Below, in pieces: positions 27,483-40,200 of a stretch of 64,000 nt of DNA. The notes beneath the pieces are model-generated. The model saw only the letters and a program-made list of their open reading frames with translations. It was not told where the DNA came from and did no database searches. A program made the position numbers and the translations under genes. Each line of letters starts with the position of its first letter. Positions within the stretch are counted from its first letter, which is position 1. The stretch covers positions 1,100,001-1,164,000 of the forward strand of contig JAJKFH010000209.1 of the NCBI GenBank assembly GCA_023333565.1, given 5' to 3'. Source of the stretch: Puffinus mauretanicus. Its lineage: Eukaryota; Chordata; Aves; Procellariiformes; Procellariidae.

Positions 27483-27540
27483 CTTTGAATTCAGTGGGAC
27501 TGTCTACGCATGAGTAAGAGTCACAGGACTAGGGGCCTGA
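27483..27540 (+). repeat. Ancient amniote interspersed repeat fragment
   Basis: TTCAGTGGGACTGTCTACGC, ATGAGTAAGAGTCACAGGAC and GGGGCCTG match the widespread old amniote motif 'TTCA-TGGGACTACTCA-G-GAGTAAGG-TGCAGGATC-GGCC'. The family name is not certain. Confidence 0.4.
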
Positions 27541-29017
27541 TTTAAAGCAGATGAAACATCACCAAATAATTACATAGCAAACAAGACCAAATTCCATTAT
27601 ATTTTAAAATCAGTAAGAATGAATGTCTTTAGATTAATTGTGAGACGAAACATTTATTTTTACTTTATTTTTGCAATTATATTATACAGTCAATATACCC
27701 ATTCAAGCACAGAGTCAAACCATTAAGGTCTGATTCTGCGAACAGTAACAGCAACAGGCAAATTTCATTTGGCTTTAATCTGAATAAGGTTATTAATCTG
27801 CCTACAAACATTATAACATGCTCATTTCTAGAACTGCTGCAGCCCTTAGCATCCATGGCTGTCCCTCGGTGCTGCCTCGGTTGAGACAGTAACTATGTAA
27901 GTCTTTCTAATCCCAGAAGTGAAACATTCAGGTCCCTGGAGTAGCTGCCTTCCAGACGTATGTAGAATCCAGTACAGTTTGGTCTGTCCTAGCTTTTGCA
28001 AAGCCTTAGTTATGAAACTTTTTTACACATTGAATATCGAAAATAATATACAGTTTTATTTCATGCTTAAATACTGCTAGACTTCTTTTTATTCCCAATA
28101 CAGTTGCTTTTTGTACTATCGCAAAATACAAAGCATGAATTCCTGCCAAGCAATTACACAGTCCTGCTGTTATTTTTAATCCTAAAATGTAAATAAAAGT
28201 ATTATGCATGCCTAGATAATGTTAGATACAGCTACCAAAATGGAAGTGGGAAATAAGAAAGGGAAACGAGTCATACTGAAACCATGACACACATCTCAAA
28301 CAGTTCAACATGTGAATAAATGATCAATCTTCACTGGTAAATATGAATAATGTACTTTTAAAAATTTTTAAATTAAATACCTGAAGAATCCTGGATAAAG
28401 TATTCTGACAAGAATTAGCTGCACATTAATGAGATCTAGAAATGGGTTGCCAACTGAATATTAAGGCCTGCCAAGAACCTTTCGCTTTCACTGTTAATCC
28501 AAAACCTACGTTGCAATCTCTTTTCTAACGGAGCGTATCTAAATAGCCTCAAGCTCCTTACTTGCACATTTTTAATACATACTGACATAATAGGGCATAT
28601 ATTGTGGCACTTACACAATAGTGAATAGAAAGCAATCTTAAATTCACAGTAACAAGACACATAAGTATATACGAATTAGAGCAGTGCAACAGGAATACCA
28701 TTTATTTACTTTTCCATGCTGTCTGGGTCATTCCTATTTTAGAAATACGATGGGGTGTTATTTGCACTGATACCACGCCGTTCACTGAGGTACTCTGAGT
28801 GCTCTGTGGACCTTAGCTCAAGTCGCATTTGTGAGGTGGAAGCTAAGGCAGGAGGTAGAGAAAGGCAAACTCCTGTGGCTCCAACAAAGGTGAAGAGAGG
28901 CGAGAGCATACCGCCTTCTGACGCAAAAAGGGGAACAGAGGTGATTTTTTTGCCTTTAGTAAAAGAAGAAAAAAGCAGTGGTTTTAAACCTCTTTCCCTC
29001 CCGTTTTCACTCTTTCT

Positions 29018-29105
29018 TTGTCTCACAGATGGAAAAAGTGGAGCAGAAAATTGCTTTGCCCAAAGCCACACACTGGCAGTAATTGAACTGGTGGACAGCA
29101 TTGGT
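29018..29105 (+). repeat. MIR-like SINE fragment
   Basis: CTCACAGATGGAAAAAGTGG, AGCAGAAAATTG, CTTTGCCCAAAGCCACACAC and TGGCAGTAATTGAAC follow the MIR core and tail in order. Confidence 0.65.
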
Positions 29106-29532
29106 TTAAATAGAAAATGTGCAATACATTCATATTATTCAGGCTATTCTAACCGCTGTTTCTTTCTTTTGTCCACGTATGCCATTTACTTTTCAACTGT
29201 AGTTGCACAGCACTTCTGGTAGCAGAATCTTTTAGGGATTCCCAAATTTTGAGTTGCTTTCAAGAAAGTAAGTAGGAGATACCAAATTCACTAAATTCTT
29301 AAGAGAGAATCTCAAATTTTGGATGCTGTTTTCCCAAGAAAGAGATTAAAGAGGCAGCTCTGATGTCTGCTCTCATCCAGCAATTGCAACCCTGATTTCT
29401 AGTATAAAGCAGCTGGTGAATCTCACAGGGAGTCCAGCCTCACTATGCTGTGCAATACACTAAACATAGTGATAGTCATTGTTTTGCTCAATGTACAGTC
29501 TTAAGTAGCGACACACTGAAAAAAACTTAATA

Positions 29533-29640
29533 CTCATTTATTAGATGTGAATTGAGATGCAAAGAAGTTAAGAAATTAAGCCAGTCACGTAGGGGATTGG
29601 TGGCAGACCTCAGGTAATGCCTGTGGATTTCTGGAGGCCA
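29533..29640 (+). repeat. MIR-like SINE fragment
   Basis: TGAATTGAGATGCAAAGAAG, TTAAGAAATTAAGCCAGTCA and GGTGGCAGACCTCAGG resemble a decayed MIR tail, on the same strand as the copy 500 bp to the left. Confidence 0.45.
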
Positions 29641-32032
29641 CTCTAGCCCTCCGGGGCATACTGCCACTCCAGCTTCAGGAGAGAAACATAACGTGTTTGA
29701 AGGAGACAGTATAGCAAAGTAGAGACTATTAGCGACTAAAAGCAGAAAATAACGGAAGCTTAAAAGATTCATGCCTCCTTCTCCAAAGAAGCTGAGAGAT
29801 TGAGGTTCACCAGATCATACTTTTAAATCCAAGTAGATGCCTCAGACTGGTGGAACTGACTTTGTTCTCAAGGAGGGGCTAAAGACCAATGGTTGCATTG
29901 CGTCACAATGAAGAAAGAAGCTTTTGTACAGCTTTTCTGGTAAACGAGATCAGACATCACAGCTGCATTAAAGGACCTGGTGAAAAACACCACAAAGGCT
30001 GGCTAATGACCAGCAGCCCATCAAGTGGGTGCCATTTCAACATGGGGAAGCAACGGTCTGCAGGACCTGGTGTGTGCAAAACCTTGTTATGGGCAAAAAG
30101 AAACACACCCTATGTTTAAAGTCACACAAAATTTATCATTAGTATAATTGCAACCTTAGCAGTCTAATCAAAGAATTATTATTAGTCCAGATGTAATTAT
30201 TGCAGAAAAAGAAAGGAAATAAAAATAAAGAAATTGCATAGAAAGTCTCAATAATACTACTACAGTTAAAATCGCTACGCACGCACCATCTAGTACCTAT
30301 CCCTTCTCCTGGTGCCATGCTTACCCGTTCACCTCCCAGTGGCTTCCATCTGGCGGAGGGAGCACAGTGGATCATCAGCACCCAGAGTCCCGTGCCTGTA
30401 GGAGTACGATGTGGGTGTTTATGGTTTCTTCTTCTTTCTCTCCTTTTTCCTCTTTTGGAAACAGCTCTTACCTGGGGCTATTTTTGTATGTTTTCTAATA
30501 AAGTTTTACACCGTGCTTTTTCTTCACTGTATTTTGTATTTTATTTATCTTAGACACATGTTCTTTCTTCTCTTTTTTACCCCTAAGACTAGTTTTGTCT
30601 GGCTCCAGGTCTGCGTTTCTTTAACTGACCATTGGCAAGTTGTTTATAGCCTTGGGGTCTTCAGTGCCAGCCTGTGCCCCATCTCTTATCGTCCCATGCC
30701 TCTACTCTGCGCTGCAGCTGGTGTCTTCGCTTCTCAAGGCTGCTGCTGTTCTAACTGGCCTTCATACATGTACACTGTAACATTATTAGAGTCATATCAC
30801 TCTACACAGAATAACTACTTACTATTAGTGTCTCTATAAAAACTGTGGTTACACCATACAAAGCTGTTATTACAGCTAAATCAAGTAAAACCAAAGCTCC
30901 AAGAAGATCAGGGAAAGTTCAGAGAAGGCACATGTGACAAGCCTCCGACCTGAGGCCTCGTAAACTCGGGACAAAGCCTGTGGACTGTTACTAGCAAGAG
31001 CAATACAGCTGCAGCATCGTTAGTAGTATTACTGGGCTACACGCTGGTTTTTACCTTCCAGTTCTGGATTAATATTGGTATGTTGCAGACTGTATGTAGC
31101 AGCAGAGGTAAGTATTTCCACAAAGGGCAAGGGACAGAAGCAGGAATACTGCTGACTAGAAAACAAGCCATTGCACCTGAACTCATTAGTTTTATGAGCA
31201 CAGTTCATAGTCCACACATGCTCAGCTTAGACACACTGGCTGTGTACGCTGCAAACACGGTCGCAAAAAACCTGATGTAACAATTACTGTGTGACAGTTG
31301 AATAGGAGGGTACACTAGAATAGCACAATGATGACTCCTGATTTTATAGTTTATTTCAAGGAAGTGGGGAATATTAAGCATCTTCCAATAGATATTCTCT
31401 AAGTATAGAACAGGATAATTATTTGAGCTTTTGTCTATTCATAGAATAGAAACTATTTAAAGCAGTGTCAGGTTATCTGTTTAAAGCATATATTCATGGC
31501 AGAAAGGAATGAGCATTTGGCTTTGAAAAAATAATTTTAATCAATTTTTTTCATCAGTATGGTCCATCACATTATTCAGAAATGGCTTCTTTCAGCAAAT
31601 GGATTGTGAATCAATAGTAGATATAAATAAAGCAGTACAAAGGGCACAGCATTCAACAATCTGCCAATCATTGGAGCAGAAGATGACAGAAATCAGTATG
31701 CCAAGATGGATATACAAACAAATCAGAAACGGGCAGATAGTACGTGAAGATGACACCTTTTTACAGAAACTCCAGAGTTCTGTCTCATCCCAAGAACCAC
31801 TGAAATATACGTAAGTTTGTATGTGTTTCATATGAGGGATCAGTACGAGGTGGAGTTTGGTCTGAAGTCTGTTTTTCACTAAACATTTTCAAGCTCATCC
31901 CTCTTAGAACTTGCAAAGCTCTGGAAACATAGAGAATGAATTGCCAGGCTGCCAAAGATCTTTCTGGAGCCAGGAAAAAAAAATAAATTAAAAACTGCAG
32001 ACTTTGTATTATACATCAAAGGATCAATTCTT

Positions 32033-32112
32033 GAGATAAACTGAATACCCGCAACTCCTGTAAGGTCAGTGAGAAGTGGTATTACTCAGCACTTCTTAGG
32101 ATTTGGCCTCCA
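32033..32112 (+). repeat. Ancient amniote interspersed repeat fragment
   Basis: The order GCAACTCCTGTAAGGTCAGT, then TTACTCAGCACTTCTTAGGA, then TTTGGCC resembles the old 'TTGAAGTCAATGGGAGT ... CTCAGCACCTCTGAAAATCAGGCC' repeat common in sauropsid and other amniote genomes. Confidence 0.4.
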
Positions 32113-33043
32113 GCAGAAAGAGCAATAAAAAAAGTTTTTTCAAGCACACAGATCATAGTGAATTCGTATTAGTTACTCACACCAGGACAATCTTGTTTAA
32201 ATGTCGTTAGTAAGAACTTAGAACATGACTCACATTATGTCTATCGTAACTGTTAATTATTAATGAATAACTATGTCATTTGGGACCTAGCTATTATTTC
32301 CAGGCCATTTGTGTGAATAGTTGTTTTCAACAGTGAGAGTGCCAGTTGCCAGGAATTCAACATCCTTAGGTATTTCATAATTATTAACCATACATTATGT
32401 TAATCTGAAAAATCTCATTACTCTCTCATCAAACTACGAGCTTTGTATGTGTTAAAAAAATGTGATTCTCACGGTATAGTTTAAGCCTGCAGATTACACA
32501 TGCAGTTATGTTTTTTAAAAAATAAAGATAAGGACAGAATATTTGTAACTACTGACCTACAATTTAAGATTGCACAAGCTGGCATGCTCGCTAACCATGA
32601 GGTTTCACATCTTTTCAGGAAGAATTTATTATTTAAATGGGAATTCTGGATAATTACTGCAAACCATATAATTGTCTAATTTCACTTTGAACCCTTCTAA
32701 ATTGCTAACTTCAAAAACCATGATGCTGCAGTAAAAGAGAAACTTGACTGACAGGATAAATGCACTTGAATCAGTTTTGAATTTGCCACATTTTAATGTA
32801 GCTGTTCTGTTCTTACTGCCTTACAAGACAGAATTTCCCATTATACTTCTTAACACCACCTGTTAATACTGTTCGTGACAGTAGTGCATAGGGGGTCAGC
32901 TGGCAATGGGACCCCGATGTGCCAACACTGTATATAAAAGAAACATAAGCTAGTCTCTGCCTGGCGGATTCAATAGACAAAAAGCTGGAAGGAAGCAATA
33001 GGGGTAGAGGGAACAATGAGACAGCAGCAAACACTGTACCATC

Positions 33044-33049
33044 TTTATT
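33044..33049 (-). terminator. Candidate polyadenylation signal for DTD2
   Basis: AATAAA on the minus strand, about 850 nt after the DTD2 stop codon. It was the only canonical signal I found in this interval by eye. An AATAAG variant lies within 20 nt of the stop, so a much shorter 3'UTR is also possible. Confidence 0.35.
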
Positions 33050-33897
33050 TTTGTTTTCATTTGACTATTTCAGTCCTTTTCCTGAGGCTCTGTTATGAAA
33101 GAATCGAGTAGACAACGAGACCAAGGTAACAAGGACACAGTCCAAGCTACAGCAAGCAGCCTATCAAAACACATCAGAGGAGATTTTGGAGTGCAAACTT
33201 CAAGAAAGCAATTCAGCGGCACAGCCCTGACTTCAGTTTCTAGATGCACCTCACTTTTTCTTCCCTGTAGAGCCCACGTTCACCCCTAGTACTACCTTAA
33301 GTGTCCCACCCATACACACTCCGGATGAGGGGGATGGACTTTCTTATTTAGTACCTACTCTCTAAGAGGCTAAAAATTCAGTGAATTTGTGCTTTCAATA
33401 TATTTGTTAGCTAGAAAGCATTGCTATTTTATAGATAGAAAACAGAAAGACAAAAATTGTCTGAGTCAGGAAATCTAGGAACAAATAAGTACATCTAAAG
33501 CATTCTTTTTTTTCAATCTATAAACTTTGCTTCCTCAAGCGTACTTTACAATAGCTAATACATGTAATACTTTTGTCATTATTTTGTAGTAAGAAACATA
33601 TGCATTACCCCATTTTTGTTAATAAAGCCTTCCAAATTATACATCTTAATTGGATCCATATTAACAATTATTTTGAGCACACTTCAGATGAATATGGACA
33701 TAAAACACGTATCGCAAAGCAGTCTCAGGCATCCTTCTGTTCAATGGGATTGGCAACACCAGTACAGATGAGTGAAAGTCTGTCTTACACTGTATCTCCC
33801 AAACCATTTGAGTACATTAATGCTTAGAAATGGGGAAAAAAAAAAAAAGAGACAACAGTTGCAAGCCAGTACTGTAACCAGGATATAACTTATTTTT

Positions 33898-34223
33898 TCA
33901 AAATTCAATCAGATGAGTGTAAGGTCCGTTTGTATCCAGCTTTAACACCTGCCTGTTTCCGTATGTGCCGTGCTTGACGAGAACACCTGCTTCCACGCAT
34001 TTGGCATTGGCAGCCAGTTCTTTTTCACACAAAGTCACAAACTGAGAATAAAGTTCCAGCCCCTTTTCTTTTTCAATGTTTGCATGGTACTGCATCTTTC
34101 TTCCCTTCAGTTTACCGCCTAGGGTAGCTTGTGGTATGATTAGCACATTGCCTGGTAAATCAAGAACAGAAACGTATTCGCCGCTTTCATTTTCACTTAA
34201 TTTAACATTCAACAGCATATTGA
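33898..34223 (-). CDS. DTD2: DTD2 exon 3 (catalytic motifs and stop)
   Basis: Acceptor TTTTTATTTGCAG. Two bases complete a Val codon, then [18 protein letters not shown] to the stop after THLIEF. It carries both signature motifs and most of the protein (about 108 of 167 residues). Confidence 0.98.
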
Positions 34224-37200
34224 CTGCAAATAAAAATAAAATAAGAGTTAGTGTAACTAATGTAAATTAAAAAGGACCTAATATAACATCACAAACAAGT
34301 TTCAACAAATATTGCGATGCATGACAAACTATTCAAGTAAAAGAAATTGCTCATTAATGAAATGTAAGATGGACAGTCAATAAATACTATTAACCAACTA
34401 AGATGTCCGAGTATTGTAGAGAATGTGAAGGATTTAAATTAACATAATATGTCTAAAGAGTTGGTTTTTTGGACACCCCCAAAAGAACCCAGGATCCGAT
34501 TAGTGACCCTAACTTAATTGCCTGATACTCTGATAGGCCACATTTGTACATCACTACACATTGTAGGAGATAACACCACTTTGGAGAAGTTTCTGCCCTG
34601 ACTGTCTTTTCATCCTGGCGGCAGTAGGTCGCAGCAGGACCCAGCACTGATCTGGGCTGAAGCCACAGCTCAGCAGTTTGGTCTCAAGCGGAGTGAGTGC
34701 CCTTCAGCGCTCCACCTCGAGACGTGCAGGTGCCAGCTTGTCTTTTGAGAGAGGAAACGGGCAGGGAGGTCAGAGATGCCATTTGGCCCATAAGCCAGAA
34801 TATATAAACTTGCAAATAAAATCAATGCATTTACTAACATTGTCTTTTCCAATGTTTCTATAAGAAATCAAATCATTCCCCCAAAACTTCCTCCAACTCT
34901 GTAAAAGCTGTGAGGATGCTAGTCATGCCTCCAGACCCATAAAAGTTTAATGTTGTTCAAAGCAAAAAGAGCTGAGTTGTGATTCAGGAACCAAAACCAC
35001 TCATTTAAACAGTTTCAAAATATATTTAGGAAAACATACTCTGTAAGACAGACACTTAAGGAGGATGGTCATAGATGAATCTCCCAATAGGGAACAGAAC
35101 TTTCTGTTTCTGGCCTGTTTCAGCTGCCACACAGTTGAAAAGGTCATTATTCTCAAGTAACACTCTCATGGAACTCTCACAAGCACAAAATCAATTTTCA
35201 TATCATAGCTTTAAATACACCCAAAGATTTCAACTTAGTTTAGCATCACAGAAAGACTGTGTCCTCCGTGACCAAGAGAGAACCCCCCAGGAGCTGCTCT
35301 CAGCATTTTCAATAGCACCTGTGCTTGTGCACTGCCAGGCCTTTCTGCCGGTCCCAGTAAGCAGCCTGAAATACACTATTGTTACACAACCTTTTGCAAA
35401 GCCACTAGTATCAGCCAGCCACAGAAAAGAAAAGGGGTACTTTTATCTGGAATACGTGGCATCACGGAATTTCCCAGGTGATCCAGTGTTATTGATGGAG
35501 TAAAGGAGGGAGAAGAAATGAAGTAAAAAAGAAAACAATAACAAATCAAAAAACCTCAAGCCAAAACAACAGTGGGTGAAGACAGAAATCATTACCATTT
35601 CACCTTACCCACAGCATCTTCTCCGCTTTGATGTAAATGTTAAAGTGCTTGTGGAGAAGAGGGAAAGGACTGCAGATATTGCTGTTATCACTTCTGAACC
35701 AGAAAACTGCACTTGAAATGCTAACAGTGTATATAGTATCTCTGAAATGAGATGGGAAGGACACTGTTTAGTTATCCACCCAACTCCCTCTACTGGCTAT
35801 AATTTTAAATATCCTGCACATACAGTGAGATCAGTGTTAAAGTACTTCTCAAATCAAGCCATGAATTATTTGAAAACAGTTTTCTCTAAATTCAGTTCTG
35901 TCCTGGACTGAACCGGTTGCCTCATTCATGCAATATGTCAAACAGCAGGTGCAGCACTTTCTCTGTTTGCTAGAATGTTATCATCATGGGAATTGATTTT
36001 TTAACAGGTTGATAATGAGCAGACAGACAGAGTGAGAGGTCTGGACAACTGTCAAAGGAAACAAGACCAACCAAGCTGTCCTTTAAGCCCGGTGATTAAT
36101 TTGGAATTATGCTATCTGATGGCTTTTTGACTTCTTGTCGAAATGGTTGCTGCCTACTCTGCCTCTACTGCTTTTCTTCTTTTGCAAACAATACAAGAAC
36201 TTAGGAGGATTATAACATACCAATTTTTGGAACAAGATCCTCATCAGCACCTTTGAAGAAGCATATGTAGATCACAAGCCCTCTCTGGATCTACAAAAGA
36301 TTACAGAAAACTATGTCAATGTTTCTCATTGTCCATCATGCACACTTATCATTAAAACCGGTATCAAAAATGACAAAACTATACAACAGAAAAGCTTCCA
36401 AGAGTAGTTTTAGTTATTCAGTATAGCTTCAGACATCAAGTTTACACACTGCACTGCGGAAGCTTATGAGATAAATATTGATTATCTGCACAATGCTTCT
36501 ACAGACAATTAAGCCAATTTATTAGCTCCACGTGAAGCCAAATTTAGTTGGAATGCAGAATGTACAGTATTAACATAGACAAGGTGACAGGATGACCTAG
36601 TGTACTTAAATCCAGCACAGGAAATAATTTAAGCTTTTTTCCTATCAAACATACAGATAAAATAATTTTCAGTGTGAATTATGAGTTCATTTCAAATTAT
36701 GAAACATGACAAACACCACCAGACTTGTCAGTGAAATGAAATATATTTTGATGTTAAAAGTAATCTAGTACAAGATAATTCTGAAAAAACACAGAGTCTG
36801 TTAATTAAAGATTTAAATATGATGACCAATTTAAATATGAAGACCAACAACTATGAAGTTGTTCAGAATATTATAAAGTTGTTCAAAATATTATTTATCC
36901 ATTTGGGTGAAGTCTTTGGTGAAATTTCCCCTGATTTGGGCAGAGTAAAGGATATGCCACTTTTCTGGCATTCAGAGAGACTACTCGCAAGAACTATCTA
37001 TTTGAGGAAAGAATTAGGTCTGTACTGAGGAGAAAGCACAAGGCAATTCTTGTGTGGCTTTTCTACTCTCTTGGTTAGTTCACAAGGAATGCGTGTGCAA
37101 CAACCTGTGCTTTATTAAGACAAACTGATAGGCTCTGCAGCCAACAGCAATTATGTCTCATGCATAAGTATACCTGAATGGTTTAACTTCTGCAGGAAAA

Positions 37201-40200
37201 AAAAGAAAGGCGTACAACATCCACAGGCATACAGCATCTAAAAAAAGTCACCACTGCTTTATCAAGAATAAGTATCCTTATATTGCTGTTAGAAGAAAAA
37301 TAAATGCCAGCTTATGAAATACCACCTTGATGGCGCTAACCTAGAGATGCTAACTACATTGGGGCAGGAAGGAGTCATTAATATTGACGTTATCAAAGCA
37401 AAAGGATAAGAAATGTGAATAGCTTCTTAAAAATACCTTTTTTTCCCTCTCCCCCTTTTCTTTAAAAGATAAAGGATTTTGGTGAAGAAAACTTAGCTAT
37501 ACACATGAGGTTTTATCCCTTTGTTATTGCAGAGATTAAACAAAATGCTCAAGGCAATGACTGAGAAGAGCTATGCCTTCTCAACTATTTTTCTTGTGAC
37601 TAACTTCTGGAAAAAGAGAATGCTCTTTGTAGCCAAAACGTCACATGCTGAGATCTTTCAAAGGCTTTAAATGGCTCCTTTCAAAACTCATTTTGACCAC
37701 TGCAGAATATTATACAGGTTCCCAAATGACTGCCATATTTCATAAACACTGTAAGAAATTTGATGGCCTGAACCTCAAATGGCATTTCAAACCATCTGTT
37801 CAAATAAAGGAGAGAAATACAGGCTGCCAAAAGTTAGATATCCTTACATGTTTAGGTAAATATTAATTCCAGAAACAGACCAGCATCAGAATATTAATAG
37901 AGAATAACAATGCACACATACCTACTATTAGAAACGCTTGTGATAAAATAGACCAAAGGCATTTACACTGTGTACATCTGACCACTGCATTAGAAATAAG
38001 TGACTCTGCTATATAGCGCACATCACAGATCATGCTAATTCTGAGAATTGTGACAGTATTTTTTGCACACTCTCACATACAGAAGTAACAATATTGTGCA
38101 AGCAGCTCATTTAAAAAGACAAAAAGGTAAATAAAGTGACATTTGCAAGTCCTAAGGCCAGACAGCTAAAGATTCATTATTTTTTCAGCCTCTCTCATGA
38201 TTTGATGCTTATTTTTGAATATACTTTTTATCACAAGATGAGACATACATATTGAGAGAAATTAGAGAGGCAGGAGGTTAAATGAAAAAAAAAAATTAAT
38301 TCAGAGACAAGTTAAAGCTGCTAGAGGATGCTTCTATTTATATTGCATGTTTATGATATTCTAGAACACTTCAACCATGTTATAGTTGAAAATTATTCAA
38401 CTATTTGTAAGTTGAAACTTACAGTTTCAACTATGACTGAAAACTGTGGTTGAACACTATTTTCAACATATGTGCAACTATGTTTCAACCTCGTTATGTC
38501 TTACTTTTTTGTTCTTTAATTTTCTTAATTGAATAGAAGATGTAAAATTGAATGCAATTTCAAGAGCTAACCCAATAACAATGCACGTCAGTCCTCTGAG
38601 CTTGTGTCAGTGTTTCAGATGTCCTAAGACTCGTGGTTGTTGCCAGTGTAAGGAATGGGAACGTGTAAACCTTTTGAACCAAAGCAAAACCTTGCCATTG
38701 CTGAAGGTCCTCTGTAACCTATCAAAGTCTACTTGACTGCTCTTCAGAGCTATATTTATCCCAGGAAAAGTCAAGCAAAATAACACAAATAAGAAGGTTA
38801 CAAATTCAACACGCTGATGTGCAAACAGCCACTGCAAGGAACTTACGTCGTGACAGGCAGGCAGCTGGGCAAGGAAATTGTGCTCTATGTGGATTTGCTC
38901 TACGTAAATAAACCAGCAAAGCATGTTACTTTGCAACACTAGCATTTATTATACAACTGTCCTAAGTAATCGTCAGACCAGGCAAGCTGCATCATGAAGG
39001 GCTGAAGTACCCAGCCCCTAAGGCCATACAGCCAGCCTCAGCAATGCTGCCTCCAAATACTCCTTTTTAGCTTTTTTGCAGGAAAAACAAATAACTAAAC
39101 CCTCCCTCACGCTCCTGACTAAATACATTCATCTGAATTCTGCAGGATTTCATTAGCAAAACCCAAATATATTCTGCAAAATGTTATCTCAACTCTACCT
39201 TTTTTTTCCCCCAGGAATATGTAATGCAACTGGTAACGTAAGTGCAGACACTCTGTAATCCTTAGGAAGCCAGTTTGTGAAACTAATTTATATAAATTAT
39301 TCCTTGACGTTTCCGTTTCAAGTTCAGTTTTGCTACCCCGTGAGAAGATTTCTTCATATTTCATACATTCAGCTGCAGCAAAGAGAGATTACATCATCTA
39401 CCACAGGTCACAGAACAAGCCTGTGCCTTGTACTTTGCACCTCTTTTTGCTATCTTAACCAGAAGACAATTCAAGGGAAGTAAGATAAGGGAGAGACAGT
39501 TTTCATTGCATAAAGTGTAAGCACTTATACTTTTTAGCTGAAGATTCATTTTTATGTTTCTTTTCTCCCATAGTTGTGAAATACACCAAATCTCACCTAA
39601 TTTCTCCCCTGCATTTAAAAGGAGAATTCCTTTTTTTCCTCTTAATTATTTTGCTGTATACGTGAACCCATTATGGATGCTATCTAACCAACATTTCTCC
39701 ATAAACAAGACATCCCATTCCCAGTAATCCTCAACAGGCCAGAAAAACTCAATCATGAAAGCACAATGAAGAGCTGTGATTCATGTGTAGCTAAAAATTA
39801 CACTCCTAACCTTTTCCAGATAAAGAACATCCACTTTAAAGTTCCGAAAGTACCTACAGGGGTCTCTTAAAGCTCAGAAGCTATTCAAAGCCACCTACAT
39901 AATGTGCTATTTATAGTACACTAGAAATTCCTCAAGGTGAAGACCTACTTTTAAGTTGTTATAGATCATCAGGAACTCACTGGTTTATGTAAATAATAGT
40001 TTGTATTTTTTATTTTTGTATTGACGCACATATATAGGAAGTAAAATTACCCTACCAGAAAACGTCAGCAGCAGAGATTCCTTCCAATGATCTCTAAAGT
40101 AGTCATACAACAGAAACTATGAACTTCCCATAGATTTTTGCTGCACAGTGACTAGTTCTTGTTACAACAGATTTCTCCTAAAAAGACCCAGGTATCCAGG

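Larger units (their letters stand above)
24861..33043. other. Intergenic interval between HEATR5A promoter and DTD2 3' end
   Basis: No gene is supported. It contains two MIR-like fragments, two ancient amniote-type repeat fragments and an 11-bp duplication near 26,392 (ACTTGTGAGAA twice). The 155-codon open frame at 28,755-29,222 runs through a MIR-like fragment and is not treated as a gene. Confidence 0.7.

Noticed and set aside
28755..29222. 155-codon plus-strand open frame
   Set aside because: It runs through a MIR-like repeat fragment, has no family resemblance and no supporting splice or promoter context.
30411..30839. 142-codon plus-strand frame rich in Phe and Leu
   Set aside because: The hydrophobic look comes from a T-rich stretch. 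No coherent transmembrane protein family is suggested and there is no gene context.
35075..35503. 142-codon plus-strand frame
   Set aside because: It lies antisense in DTD2 intron 2, with no recognisable domains.
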